The translations under genes and the position numbers were made by a program. 64,000 bases of DNA, taken from assembly GCA_039707655.1 (NCBI GenBank), contig CM077676.1, positions 429,017,379-429,081,378 of the forward strand. The letters run 5' to 3'. The notes below the pieces were generated by a model that saw nothing but the letters and a program-made list of their open reading frames with translations, ran no database searches and was not told where the DNA came from. Below, one piece after another: positions 21,838-33,530 of the stretch. This DNA is from Elymus sibiricus (taxonomy: Eukaryota; Streptophyta; Magnoliopsida; Poales; Poaceae). How positions within the stretch are numbered: position 1 is the stretch's first letter; the number at the start of each line of letters is the position of its first letter.

Positions 21838-24800
21838 TTAGGTGAAATGGTATTCCCCGTCGGGAGATATGACCTGCTCAAGCAAAAATCCCATCATTTC
21901 CTCTTGAAGTGCTCGTATGCGGTCCTTTGGTAGGAGCCTATCCCGCATCTCCACCATCTTTAAAGAAGGAGATCAATATGAATATATTAGTTGTGTGTAT
22001 ATATATTAGATCATGATAAAAAAAATTGTGAATGGTGTTTACGTACCCAAAGATATCTTTCATCTTTGCTCTTTTCGGTAATAGAGCGAATGTTCTCGAA
22101 AACGTAGTATGCACATACATTTGTCCCCTTTTCCTGCCTCATACACTTTACGAGAATAGAATTCAATCAGATAATAATCAAGCATGATAATGGTATTGAA
22201 ACTAGAATTAAAGAGATGCGCGGACGTACCTAGTACTACTTAATTACCTTGGACCGTCGCCATTTCAGTTGTGGTTCCCATTCACCGACAACCTCTTTGA
22301 TGAACTTTTTCCAAACCCTGCCCGGCAAAGAAAATGAATAAAGGAGTTATTAATTACTTGATATCAGGAAATGAACTAAAGAGGCCGACATAGTGCGATA
22401 ATGATTAAAATTACCTGTCGAGCATCAACTTCAGGCTCCTGTATTCTTCATGGTCTTTACCTAGTGAGTCCAGTACTTCAACAGTTCCCTCGTCAACTCT
22501 AATGATTAGCAGGATCCAGTGGAATCTGCGCACACGTTTGTATAAGCGGGCATGCATAACTCATCAACTACACTTAACATCGAGTAAGCAAAAATAGAAT
22601 TTGTAGTACAAGACAGTAACACTCACCTGAAGTTGTAAGGTAAAAGTATTTCTGGTCTGCTATTTAGTTCCTTCAAAAACATTAGCAAGCTATTCTCTAT
22701 GTCTTGTGGGTGGTTATTTAACACAATTTCATTAACGGTATTTGGGTCAATGAGCCCAATGCCATAGATTCTATCTCTTTTCAATTCATAAATCTTCATT
22801 CTGCATATATAATACCACACAAAAGAATATAGTGAAGATAATTACAGGCAATGAACGAGCTGAGCTAGAGACTTAAATTACAGAAAGAAATCACTTACAG
22901 ACAATAGCAACTGACGAGAGATTTGTCGAGTGCGTCTTGATTGAATAACTGAAAAATTTCTGGAAATTCAATCCACACATCATTTCCATGGAAGTAATGC
23001 TCTGGCTTGACTTTCACCATGAGGCTCTCTCGCCCGGCCTTTATTTCTCTCCGGTACCAGTTATGCAATCTGCGCATTTGCGTTGGTAGAAGGTCCACCT
23101 CGTCAGGCCTGACCAGAGGGTTCCCGGGGACATATTTCCATGCTAGTTCCTTCGGATCCATCGTGGGGAGTTCCTCGATGCCTAGGAGTTGTTCAACAGT
23201 GATACCCATCTCTCTAGCCGCCATCTCTCTATCAGCGTCGGTTACCGTCTTATCGGTACTCACCTTGAGCGGGGGGATCGATTGCACTGCCTGTTCTCCA
23301 AGCTGGGGAACAGTTTTCCCGCTTTTATTACTACCTGTAAGGCTCGACTGCTGATTTTTTTGTTGATGATATGACTTGCTAATAGAGCGTTCATAGTCTG
23401 ATCGCCTTTTCTCCACAGCCGGTTTAGCAAGATCCACAAAGTGTTGTACGACTTTCTCAGGTATTTTCTCCTTCGGCGGCGGGGGCGGTGTCGGTGCAAA
23501 ATGGGCCTTCACTTGGGCATCCACGACCCGTTTGTTTTCCTCCTCAGTCATCTCATAAGCTAACTTCTTTTTGGCAGGAGGCTCGGGTTTCTTCTTTGGT
23601 GCTCTCTTCCGCTTTGGAGTCGGCCCACGCGGCGGAGATCGATATCGCGTACTCGCGCTGGGCTCCGTCTCGAGGTGGGGTGGATTCGGCTGACACGGCG
23701 GAGATCGATATGGTGGCGGACTCGCGCTGCGCTCCGTCTCGAGGTGGGTTGGAGTCGGCTGACGCGGCAGACTTGGAGGAGGAGTCGGTGCCCTTGGCGT
23801 CGAGTTTGGAAAGACGATGCAATCCTTTCTCCATACAATGATACCACATATGGCTTCTCCCAGTGTCTGCTCCCCTTGACCTCCAGGAAAGTCAAGCTCT
23901 AGTGAGTCATATGCCGACAGAACTTCATCCACCCCGACATGAGCATAGCCAGGTGGAATCGGATTGCCGTGAAAGGTTGCTTCAAGGGGATTTGGTAAAG
24001 CATAGCCGTCCGCCACCTTCATGGATATGTTCTTCACTTTCATGTGTAGCTCACAACTTGTCGTCTCTTCGATATCATCCACGGGGTAGCGAGCCAGCAG
24101 TGCATCATCGGCCGGGACCCCCGTGGAACCCACGCTGCTTTTCGGCATAGATGGGACGGTGCTATCCAATGCTGGATCTGCTTGCTGCTGCCGCTGAGAC
24201 GCCCTTTCCAGGCTAAGTGTGTCGATCTGCTCCTGATGCCGCATGAAAGCGCGTTCCAACTCCGCGTGCTTTGATTCTACCTGTTGAAGCCGGTCTGCAT
24301 CCTGCTTCTTCTTGTCTTCCTCCTGCTTCTTCTTTCTCGCACGGCTTCTGTAACTGACGTTCTAGTCCGCAAACCCCTCAACCCACGGAACAACGCCTTT
24401 GCCTCGTGTTCGTCCCGGGTGTTCAGGATTCCCGAGGGCGCGTGTAAGCTCGTCGTTCTCTCTCTCGGGCTGGAACACCCCCGTTCGAGCCGCTTCTATT
24501 GCAACAAGTAAAGCGTCCGAGGCTTCTTTAAGACCTGCCTGCACCATAATCTCCCCTGTCTTTGGGTCCAACTTTCCCCCATGCGCATAAAACCAAGTCC
24601 TGCACCTGTCGGGCCAACCCAATGTTTGCGGAGTGACCCCTACAGCAATCATCTTTTCCTCAGATTCATCCCACTTAGGCCGACCAGTCTTGTAGCCACC
24701 TGGCCCCAGAACATGGTGAAACTGTTTCTTCTCAGCATTGATCTTGTTTTTCCTCGACCGTTCCTTAGCTGCCTCCGACTCCTTGAACTCCACAAATAAG

Positions 24801-25280
24801 TCCCAGTGATCTTTTGCCTTCTCCAGTGCTCCAGTGAATTCTGGAGTCTGCTTTCCTGCTTCGACGTAGCAGGCCCATAATCTTTTCTTGTGGTTGCGGA
24901 ATTGTGTGGCCATCTTCTGAAGAGCACTCTTCTTGACTTTCTCCCGTTCTGCATCTGTTAAATGCTCTGGTAGGGTGAAATGTGACATGAGTGTTTCCCA
25001 AAGCAGATCTTTTGCTCTTTCGTCGACAAAACTAACTCCTCGATCTCCCTTTGGCTTATTCCATTCTTGAACGGAGATCGGGATTTGGTCCCTGACAATA
25101 ACTCCGCACTGACGAGTAAATTTGTCCGCATTCTTTTTAGGAGCAAGCGGTTCGCCATTTGGTTTGATCTCATCGATGTTGTACTTTATGCCAGCCTGCA
25201 ACTTTTTGGCCAGGCCTCGTACTGCCCTGCTTGTAGAAGATTTGCTCGATCCGGAGGGCTAAAATAAGAAAGATTCGTTA

Positions 25281-25337
<57 letters not shown>

Positions 25338-25585
25338 AATCAATTAATACATGTAATGATCACCAGAGGCCTTATATATACCTCGCCGGTCTTTGTTAAT
25401 TGAAGATCATTTCCTTCGCCATCATTGTTTGTGTGGCCTTCGTCTGTTGGTTCTTCCTCAAATATTCCCTCACCGGAATTGTTCAGATATTGTGAGCTGT
25501 CATCTTCAGGTTCACCCTCTGGGTTTCGGATCATGTCGAACATGATATGCTCTTGATCATGGTCGTCTCTGCCGCTAGCGTCCAT
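21838..25585 (-). pseudogene. CACTA-2 accessory gene with Ulp1-like protease domain, one stop codon
   Basis: Seven exons on the minus strand with GT-AG junctions: 25585-25382, 25258-22899, 22800-22627, 22525-22415, 22317-22248, 22133-22047, 21957-21838. Together 3126 nt, an unbroken 1042-codon frame except one TAG at 24362-24364. The start ATG is 25585 (MDASGRDDHDQEH). The large exon carries the transposon-associated region (VIVRDQIPISVQEWNKP, GALEKAKDHWDLFV, GNPEHPGRTRGKG), a coiled-coil stretch and a Pro-rich tract. The last exons form a Ulp1/C48-like cysteine protease core: FHWILLIIRVD (His), VEVLDS (Asp), GTNVCAYYVFENI (Cys). Such a domain could process SUMO-like substrates or be a non-proteolytic relic; its role in transposition is unknown to me. 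With the stop, only the first half could be made, unless the TAG is a recent change. Confidence 0.8.
25282..25335. repeat. (TA)n microsatellite
   Basis: About 27 TA units in the first modelled intron of the CACTA-2 accessory gene. The same intron of CACTA-1 has only a short TATATATA tract. Confidence 0.95.
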
Positions 25586-25640
25586 AGCTTAACTAATCCA
25601 GAATAAAGATAAAACAATTTAGTATTCAAATTAGAATGCA

Positions 25641-25920
25641 TCTTGAATAATATCACTAATACATCTCGAATAATCCAGTTAATGCATCATCGAATATTGT
25701 CGAATATAATCTCGAATACATCTCGAATAATATCACTAATACATCTCGAATAATCCAGTTAATGCATCATCGAATATTATCGAATATAATCTCGAATACA
25801 TCTCGAATATTATCACTAATACATCACGAATAATCCAGTTAATGCATCATCGAATATTATCGAATATAATCTCGAATACATCTCGAGTATTATCACTAAT
25901 ACATCTCGAATATTATCATA
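25641..25920. repeat. 80-bp tandem repeat in CACTA-2
   Basis: The motif TATCACTAATACATCTCGAA recurs at 25651, 25731, 25811 and 25891, an exact 80-bp period over about 3.4 copies. It is AT-rich and non-coding, upstream of the accessory-gene ATG. Confidence 0.9.
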
Positions 25921-25924
25921 TAAC

Positions 25925-26850
25925 ATCACTAGCTAATACAGATCGAATACTATCAAATAATCCAGTTGACTTGCGGTTCCTGAGGCGCTGGCGGTGGACA
26001 CCCAAAGAGAAGGAACCATCACAGGATCATAGCTCGGGTGAGATCCCTGAAGAACCTGCCAGGTATTGGAGAACCTGACATCCAACGCAACCATGTAGCG
26101 ACGGACGTGCTCGTCCTCCTCCCTGACACGGCGACGTACCACCTCCTCGGGGGCCGGCTGCCTCCGCACCGATAGTGGCCCACGCGACCGCCACCAAAGA
26201 AGCTCCGGGTCGACGATGGGAGCCCGGTTCCTCACCAAGCTGCGCGCCCCGGAAGGTAGCACCTCCCAGTGCCAGCCCAGCGGAGCCCAGTCCCGGACAT
26301 GGCGCCTCTCAAGCAGGTTGTCGCCACCGAGTCGACGACGAGGATGCGGGCCGGGCATCGTCGACGCCAAAAATGTTTCTATGCAAATTTAACATTTTTT
26401 AAATGCTTGATTATGATTTTTGTAATTCTTGTTCACTTGATTTTGCAAATACATGACAAACTTTTGCAAATACAACATTAAGATATTAACATTTTCCAAA
26501 TAAGATATTAACATGTTTTTGATCAATATTTTTAACATACAACATTAAAATATTTTTAATACATGGTCAACTTTTTTCTATGCAACTTTTTTCTATGCAA
26601 CTTTTTTCTATGCAAATTTTTTCTATACTATACATGATACAACATTAAAAGTATAAAAAACTAAAAAACAGAAAAAAAAAACTAGCTAGTGAAAAAAAAC
26701 AATCTATGCAAATTCCACCGTTCATCTACATACATACATACATACATACATACATTGTATACATACATACATATACTAAGCATCTACAACATCTAGTGAA
26801 AAAAAAACAATCTATGAAAAAAAAAGATGAACAAAATTAAGGAGGGAGGC
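25925..26850. other. CACTA-2 intron/leader region
   Basis: No recognised gene. A GC-richer stretch at about 25970-26370 gives open frames on both strands without a known domain. The remainder is AT-rich with a CATA microsatellite (about 26728-26775). It probably is intron between the leader exon (26855 upward) and the coding exon at 25585. Confidence 0.45.
26728..26775. repeat. (CATA)n microsatellite
   Basis: Runs of ACATACATACAT interrupted by TTGTATACAT. Confidence 0.9.
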
Positions 26851-26854
26851 TCAC

Positions 26855-27170
26855 CGGCCGGGATCGTCGGGGCGGAGGGAGGCGGGGAGGACGCCAGAGA
26901 CGGAGGAGCGGCGCCGGAGACGGAGGAGGACACCAGAGGCGGGGAGGAGCGGCGCAGGCGCGGGCTCGGGCCGCGACGGCTTGTGAAGGAGCGGTCGTCG
27001 ATCGTGAGGCGGGCGCGCGCGGAGGAGCGGCGGCGGCGGGCAGCGTGGCGGCGCCGGCGCGGGCTCGGGCGGCGCTTGGGAGCAGAGCGGCCGGACGGCG
27101 ACGTCGAGGTCCGGCAGCCTGGCGGCGTCGTGCGTGGTCTTCGGCGCCGTCGGGGGAGACTAGATGAGTT
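26855..27170 (-). other. GC-rich 5' leader exon of the CACTA-2 accessory gene (predicted)
   Basis: Lies just downstream, on the minus strand, of the TATA box at 27195-27201. It ends at a GTGAGC donor (26854), matching the counterpart in CACTA-1. Open frames here are not conserved between the two elements. Confidence 0.4.
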
Positions 27171-27194
27171 TGGAAATTTTGCTAAGTGCTGCGC

Positions 27195-27201
27195 TTATAT
27201 A
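27195..27201 (-). promoter_or_regulatory. TATA box of internal promoter, CACTA-2
   Basis: TATATAA on the minus strand, directly downstream of the internal TTTAGTCCCGGTT array. Same geometry as 7910-7916 in CACTA-1. Confidence 0.5.
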
Positions 27202-27432
27202 CAGAGACCTTTAGTCCCGGTTGGTGGCTCCAACGGGGACTAAAGGCCCCCCTTTAGTCCCGGTGCGAGCCACCAACCGGGACTAAAGGTGAATTTCACC
27301 AGGCCGAGTGGCGGGAAGCCCAGACCTTTAGTCCCGGTTGGTGGCTCGCACCGGGACTAAAGGGGGGCCTTTAGTCCCGGTTGGTGGCTCCAACCGGGAC
27401 TAAAGGGTTGGTCCTGGCGTGGTGGAAGTTTA

Positions 27433-27475
27433 GTCCCACCTCGCCAAGCGAGAGGCACTCGCACCTGTTTATAAG
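27433..27475 (+). promoter_or_regulatory. snRNA/U6-type promoter candidate (USE + TATA), CACTA-2
   Basis: GTCCCACCTCG (27433-27443) and TTTATAAG (27468-27475), again 24 bases apart. The block is almost unchanged from CACTA-1. Confidence 0.35.
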
Positions 27476-27494
27476 CCCCGCTGCGATATCCGTC

Positions 27495-27644
27495 TCGAGC
27501 TCCTCTCTAAAGCAGGCAGTGCATGCTTAACGTTTCTCTCTGCCCTGTGGGGCCTACTTGCCCTGCGGGCCTGCATCCTGGCCCATATATAGTTGGGTTT
27601 CTAGTCGTATGCAGGCCGTGGTGGCCTAGTAGGCGGGCATTTTT
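27495..27644 (+). ncRNA. Candidate Pol III transcript, CACTA-2
   Basis: Counterpart of 8140-8292. It ends in five T (27640-27644), enough to stop plant RNA polymerase III. Differences from CACTA-1 are scattered single bases. Product unknown, expression unproven. Confidence 0.25.
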
Positions 27645-28052
27645 CTATTTTTTGCATATGTTTTTTTAGTCCCGGTTGGTGGCTCCAACCGGGACTAAAG
27701 GTCTTTTCCAGTTTTTTTTTTTTTTGCTTTATTTATTTTCTTTTGTTTCTACTTACAGCCAAATATTTAGAGTTTTTGAGTGAATCTTTTTGGTTTAGGT
27801 CACAAAAATTATAAACTTTCTGTTAGTGCAAGTAGTTTTCAAATTTGAATAGTTTAAATTTGAATTCTTTAAAATTTGTGTGAATCACTAGTTTTTGAAT
27901 AACTTTACTTTAAAAATAGATTTTTGAGTGATTCTTTTTCCTGCTGTTTAATATTAGTGTGTTTTATCAGTATGTTCAATTTGGTAATTTTTAGGTTATT
28001 TTAAATAGGTGTTTTAATCAAAAACAGATTCTGTTTAGCTCTTTTAGTTTTA

Positions 28053-28726
28053 TAGCTCAAAAAAATCATTAAATGCATGAAAAATAGCAAATGAAGTCAG
28101 AAAGGGTTGAAAAATGATGATGTGGCTTTGAATGGTGCATGTTGAATGCACAAAAAGTCTGGAGTTAAAATAAGTTTAAAAAATGAAATGCCTTTGTAAC
28201 AGATGAGTTTTCGTCCGAAACCCTGATACTTCGAAAGAGATTGTCCAGTTTGTACACGAAGTGCATCCAGTTTTTGCCGTAACCCTCTCAACTTTTTAGC
28301 ACATGCTATGTGGGTGAAATGATGATACCATGCCAAGTTTCAACCTTTTCAGAGTTCATTTGTAGTGCTTTTCAATTTCATGGTCATTTAGCTCAAAAAA
28401 AAATCAATAAATGCATGAAAAATAGCAAATGAAGTCAGAAAGGGTTGAAAATTGATGACGTGGCTTTGAATGGTGCATATTGAACTCACAAAAAGTCTGG
28501 AGTTAAAATAAGTTTATAAAAATAAAATGCCTTTGTAACAGATGAGTTTTCGTCCGAAACCCTGATACTTCGAAAGAGATTGTCCAGTTTGTACACGAAG
28601 TGCGTCCAGTTTTTGCCGTAACCCTCTCAACTTTTTAGCACACGCTATGTGGGTGAAATAATGATACCATGCCAAGTTTCAACCTTTTCAGAGTTCATTT
28701 GTAGTGCTTTTCAATTTCAGGGTCAT
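28053..28726. repeat. Tandem duplication of about 337 bp in CACTA-2
   Basis: Two head-to-tail copies (28053-28387 and 28388-28726), each beginning TAGCTCAAAAAAA and containing GATGAGTTTTCGTCCGAAAC. CACTA-1 has a single copy (about 8693-9040). Non-coding. Confidence 0.9.
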
Positions 28727-28899
28727 TTAGCTCAAAAAAAATCAATAAATGCATGAAAAATAGCGTTCCTTCGCGTTTCAAATGCAAAACACATATATAC
28801 CCTAACTATTACAAAGATTCCCTCCGGTTTGTCCGAAGTGGGACTTTCCAGATAAGTCCGGGAACTCACTACAGAAGAAAGTGATGACGGTGAAGCCGG

Positions 28900-31800
28900 T
28901 CACATCCCAGAGTGGGATCTTGGGGTATAAAACTTTTTCTTCGCGTGTGTCCCTTTGCACCGTAACCATGGACAATATTCATCATTTAACAGGATGCTTG
29001 GGTCAGTCTTCACTCTGAAGGGAGCAATTTCATGAAACTTTTCATAATCTTCTGACATGTCTGTCTTGTCCTCCACTCCCACGATGTTTCTTTTCCCTGA
29101 AAGAACTATGTGGCACTTTGGCTCATCGTATGATGTATTCGCTTCCTTATCTTTTCTTTTTCTCGTCTTGGTAGACATGTCCTTCACATAGAAAACCTGC
29201 GCCACATCATTGGCTAGGACGAATGGTTCGTCTGTGTACCCAAGATTGTTGAGATCCACTGTTGTCATTCCGTACCGCGGGTCTTCCTTTACCCCACCTC
29301 CAGTCAGATTGACCCATTTGCACCGAAACAAAGGGACCTTCAAATCACGTCCATAGTCAAGTTCCCATATCTCCTCTATGTAACCATAATATGTGTCGTT
29401 TGACCTATTGGTGTTTGCTGCATCAAAGCGGACACCACTGTTTTGGTTGGTGCTCTTTTTATCTTGGGCGATCGTGTAAAATGTATTCCCATTTATCTCG
29501 TACCCTTTGAAAGTCGATATAGTCGAAGATGGTGACTTGGCCAGCAAGTACAACTCATCTCCAACAGTGTCGTCATGCATGAGACGTGTTTGCAACCAAC
29601 CGCCGAATGATGCCATGTGTGTACGTTTGATCCAGGGCTCAGACTGCTCCGGGTTCTTGGAGCGTACACTATCCAGGTGTTCCTCGATATACGGAGCCAC
29701 CAAGCTGTAATTTTGTAGAACTGTGTAGTGTGCTTGCGCCCAAGAATGCCCGTCCATACATATTACTGAATCCTTTCCTAGCGTGCCTTTTCCACCTAGT
29801 CTGCCCTCATGCCGCGATTCGGGAACACCAATTGGCTTAAGGTCAGGAATAAAGTCAACACAAAACTCAATGACCTCCTCTGTTTCATGGCCCTTGGAGA
29901 TGCTTCCTTCTGGCCTAGCACGGTTATGAACATATTTCTTTAAGACTCCCATGAACCTCTCAAAGGGGAACATATTGTGTAGAAATACAGGACCCAGAAT
30001 GGCAATCTCGTCGACTAGGTGAACTAGGACGTGCGTCATGATATTGAAGAAGGATGGTGGGAACACCAACTCAAAACTGACAAGACATTGCACCAAATCA
30101 TTCTGTAACCTTGGTAGGATTTCTGGATCGATTACCTTCTGAGAGTTTGCATTGAGGAATGCACATAGCTTCACAATGGCTAATCGAACGTTGTCCGGTA
30201 GAAGCCCCCTCAATGCAACCAGAAGCAATTGCGTCATAATCACGTGGCAGTCATGAGACTTTAGGTTCTGGAACTTTTTCTCTGCCATATTTATTATTCC
30301 CTTTATATTCGACGAGAAGCCAGACGGGACCTTCATACTGAGAAGGCATTCAAAGAAGATTTCCTTCTCTTCTTTGGTAAGAGCGTAGCTGGCAGGACCT
30401 TGATATTGCTTTGGATGCATGCCGTCTTTTCCGTGCATACGTTGCTGGTCCTCCCGTGCCTCCGGTGTATCTTTTGTCTTCCCATACACGCCCAAGAAGC
30501 CTAGCAGGTTCACGCAAAGATTCTTCGTCACGTGCATCACGTCGATTGCAGAGCGGACCTCTAGGTCTTTCCAATAGGGTAGGTCCCAAAATATAGATTT
30601 CTTCTTCCACATGGGTGCATGTCCGTCAGCGTCATTCGGAACAGATTGTCCCCCAGGACCCTTTCTAAAGATTACTTTTAAATCCTTGACCATATCAAGT
30701 ATATCATCACTAGTACGGTGGCGAGGCTTCTTCCGGTGATCTGCCTCACCTTTGAAATGCTTGCATTTCTTTCTTAAGAGATGCTTGATCGGAAGAAATC
30801 GACGATGTCCCAGGTACACATTCTTCTTACATTTATCCAAATATATACTTTGGGTATCATCTAAACAGTGCATGCATGCATGGTATCCCTTGTTTGTCTG
30901 TCCTGAAAGGTTACTAAGAGCAGGCCAATCATTGATGGTTACAAACAGCAACGCTCGTAGGTCAAATTCCTGCTGTTTGTGCTCATCCCACATACGTACA
31001 CCTTTTATGTCCCACAGCTGTAAAATTTCTTCAACTAATGGCCTTAGGTACACATCAATGTCATTGCCGGGTTGCTTGGGGCCTTGGATGAGCATTGGCA
31101 TCATAATGAACTTCTGCTTCATGCACAACCAAGGAGGAAGGTTATAGATACATAGAGTCACAGGCCAGGTGCTATGATTGCTGCTCTGCTCCCAAAAGGA
31201 TTAATGCCATCTGCACTTATACCAAACCATAAGTTCCTTGCGTCACCTGCAAACTCCGGCCACTTTCTCTCAATTTTTTTCCACTGCGACCCGTCAGCGG
31301 GTACTCTCAACTTCCCGTCTTTCTTATGGTCTTCTTTGTGCCATCGCAACAACTTGGCATGCTCTTTGTTTTGGAACAAACGTTTCAACCGTGGTATTAT
31401 AGGAGCATACCACATCACCTTGGCAGGAATCCTCTTCCTGGGGCGCTCGCCCTCAACATCATCACCAGGGTCATCGCGGCTGATCTTATAGCGCAATGCA
31501 CCGCATACCGGGCATGCATTCAAATTCTCGTACTCCTCACCGCGGTAGAGGATGCAGTCATTAGGGCATGCATGTATCTTCTGCACCTCTAATCCTATAG
31601 GGCAGACAGCCTTCTTTGCTTCGTACGTACTGTCGGGCAATTCGTTATCCTTTGGAATCTTCTTCTTCATTATTTTCAGCAAGTTTTCAAATCCCTTGTC
31701 AGATACACCATTCTCTGCCTTCCATTGCAGCAATTCTAGTGTGGTACTGTCATCTTCGCAATTTGGGTACAACAATTTTTTGTGATCCTCTAACATGCGC

Positions 31801-32240
31801 TGCAACTTCAACTTCTCCTTTTCACTTTCGCAGTTTCTCTTTGCATCAACAATGGCCCGACCAAGATCATCAGCGGGCTCATCTGATGCCTCTTCTTCAG
31901 CTTCTTCTTCTTCATTCTCTTCCCCCATTGTAGTACCATCGTATTCAGGGAACTCAGGATAGTTGTCATCATCCTCTTCTTCTTCATTCTCTTCCATTAG
32001 AACCCCTCTTTCTCCGTGCTTGGTCCAACAGTTATAGCCGGACATGAAACCGGACGTAAACATGTGGACGTGAATGACTTTTGAGCTAGAGTAATTCCTA
32101 TCATTCTTACAGACACCACATGGACAACACATAAAACCATTCCGGTTGTTTGCCTCAGCCGCACGCAGAAAACTATGCACGTCATTAATGAACTGGGGAG
32201 AGCGTCGGTCATCGTACATCCATTGCCGACTCATCTTCAT
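28900..32240 (-). pseudogene. TNP2-type CACTA transposase, CACTA-2 (single frameshift)
   Basis: Starts MKMSRQWMYDDRR at 32240. The transposase-associated domain with CPCGVC is followed by the Tnp2 core (FGISADGINPFG, LLFVTINDWPALSNLSGQ), DUF4218 (SHDCHVIMTQLLLVALRG, FPFERFMG) and DUF4216 (VRFDAANTNRSNDTYYGYIEEIW). Total about 1.1 thousand residues, normal for the family. The only lesion I can see is a missing G in a GGGG run (CACTA-1 has four, here three, at 31191-31193), which shifts the frame inside the Tnp2 core. All domains downstream are open. A sequencing or assembly error in the homopolymer would make it intact. Confidence 0.9.
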
Positions 32241-32312
32241 TACACAACACCGAAAAGACCAAATTAATACAAGTTCATACACACTTATTCTCATAAAACA
32301 ACATAAAACTAT

Positions 32313-32756
32313 CTAGCTATAGCATTTAAATGCAACAACAAATGCGATCAAAATCGCAACTAAGGTAATAATTGATCCAACAGCATAATGATACCAAGCC
32401 TCTTTATTAACGGCATATTTTCTAATCTTTCTAATCTTCAAGTGTATTGCATCCATCTTGATCTTGTGATCATCGACGACATCGGCAACATACAACTCCA
32501 ATTTCATCTTCTCTTCTTCAATTCTTTTCAATTTTTCTTTCAAATACTCGTTTTCTTTTTCAACTAAATTTAACTTCTCTACAAGAGGGTCGGTTGCAAT
32601 TTCCGGTTCACATACCTCCTAGATAAAAATATCTATGTCAACTTGATGGGCATAATTGTCATAAACACGAAATGCAACAAATAGTTATAAAAGAGAATAT
32701 ACCACATCCGAATCATAAACCGGACGAGGGCCGACGGGGACGGATATCAAAGTCAT
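32313..32756 (-). CDS. Small coiled-coil/transmembrane protein of CACTA-2
   Basis: Exons 32756-32703 and 32618-32313, same lengths, phase and splice sites as in CACTA-1, giving 119 residues. N-terminal part ends PVYDSDV. A central charged helix (LVEKENEYLKEKLKR) is followed by RKIRKYAVNKEAWYHYAVG and a C-terminal hydrophobic segment. It differs from the CACTA-1 product at about 20 positions, mostly conservative, and the membrane segment is nearly identical. Open in both elements while neighbouring genes are broken. Function unknown. Confidence 0.7.
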
Positions 32757-33249
32757 GGCACTATGTATAACAAACAATCATACAAGTAAGAAAATTATAC
32801 AAGTAACTATCTAAATCATACAAATAAGATTTTTTTTATAAAAAAGATAAGAACAAGAGGCTCACCAAGGTGGTGCCGGCGACGGGACGGTGCGGGCGAT
32901 CGACGATGGTTAGGACGGGGACGGGAAGGCACTAAGTAAACCACACCTACACATATGCAAACTAAGAAGTTAATTTGAGCTCAAATTGCATATAAATCAA
33001 ATAAACTCCCACATAATTACTCCCAAACTAAAACCCACAAATCACTATACTTATAGAGCATTGCACGAGCTAATCTAGCAATGAGAGATGAAAGGACAAA
33101 GTTGCTAACCTTTGTGAACACTTGGATAGATGGGGTGCCTTCAAATCTTGACAAATCTTTGGCAAAAATGGAGGATGAGCTCGAGCAAGGGGAAGAACAG
33201 AGGAGAGAAAGGGGAAAACAGAGAGAATGACCTCGGGCTGGACGAAGGG

Positions 33250-33258
33250 TTTATATAG
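33250..33258 (-). promoter_or_regulatory. TATA box of right-end promoter, CACTA-2
   Basis: CTATATAAA on the minus strand next to the right sub-terminal repeats, placed to drive the small membrane-protein and TNP2 genes. Confidence 0.55.
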
Positions 33259-33267
33259 GGACGTCTT

Positions 33268-33530
33268 TAGTCCCGGTTGGTTATACAAACCGGGACTAAA
33301 GGTCCACCTCTAGTCCCGGTTTGTGATACAAACCGGGACTAAAGGGGTGGTGGCAGGCTGGGGCCCCCACGAGCCCCTTTAGTCCCGGTTTGTGATACAA
33401 ACCGGGACTATAGGTAGAAAATGAACCGGGACTAATGATGCCCGTGCCCCCGACCGCTCCTAGCCGTTGGAACCGGGACTAATGGTCACAGTAGTCCCGA
33501 GCCGTAATCAAACCGGGACTAAAGGGGCGG
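33268..33530. repeat. CACTA-2 right sub-terminal repeat array
   Basis: TTTAGTCCCGGTT copies separated by short spacers such as TTGTGATACAAACC, making hairpin pairs. Confidence 0.85.

Larger units (their letters stand above)
27208..27702. repeat. Internal copies of the CACTA sub-terminal repeats (CACTA-2)
   Basis: At least seven TTTAGTCCCGGTT-type copies in both orientations between 27208 and 27410, plus a hairpin pair at 27666-27702. CACTA-1 has fewer, so the array has changed in copy number. Confidence 0.85.
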
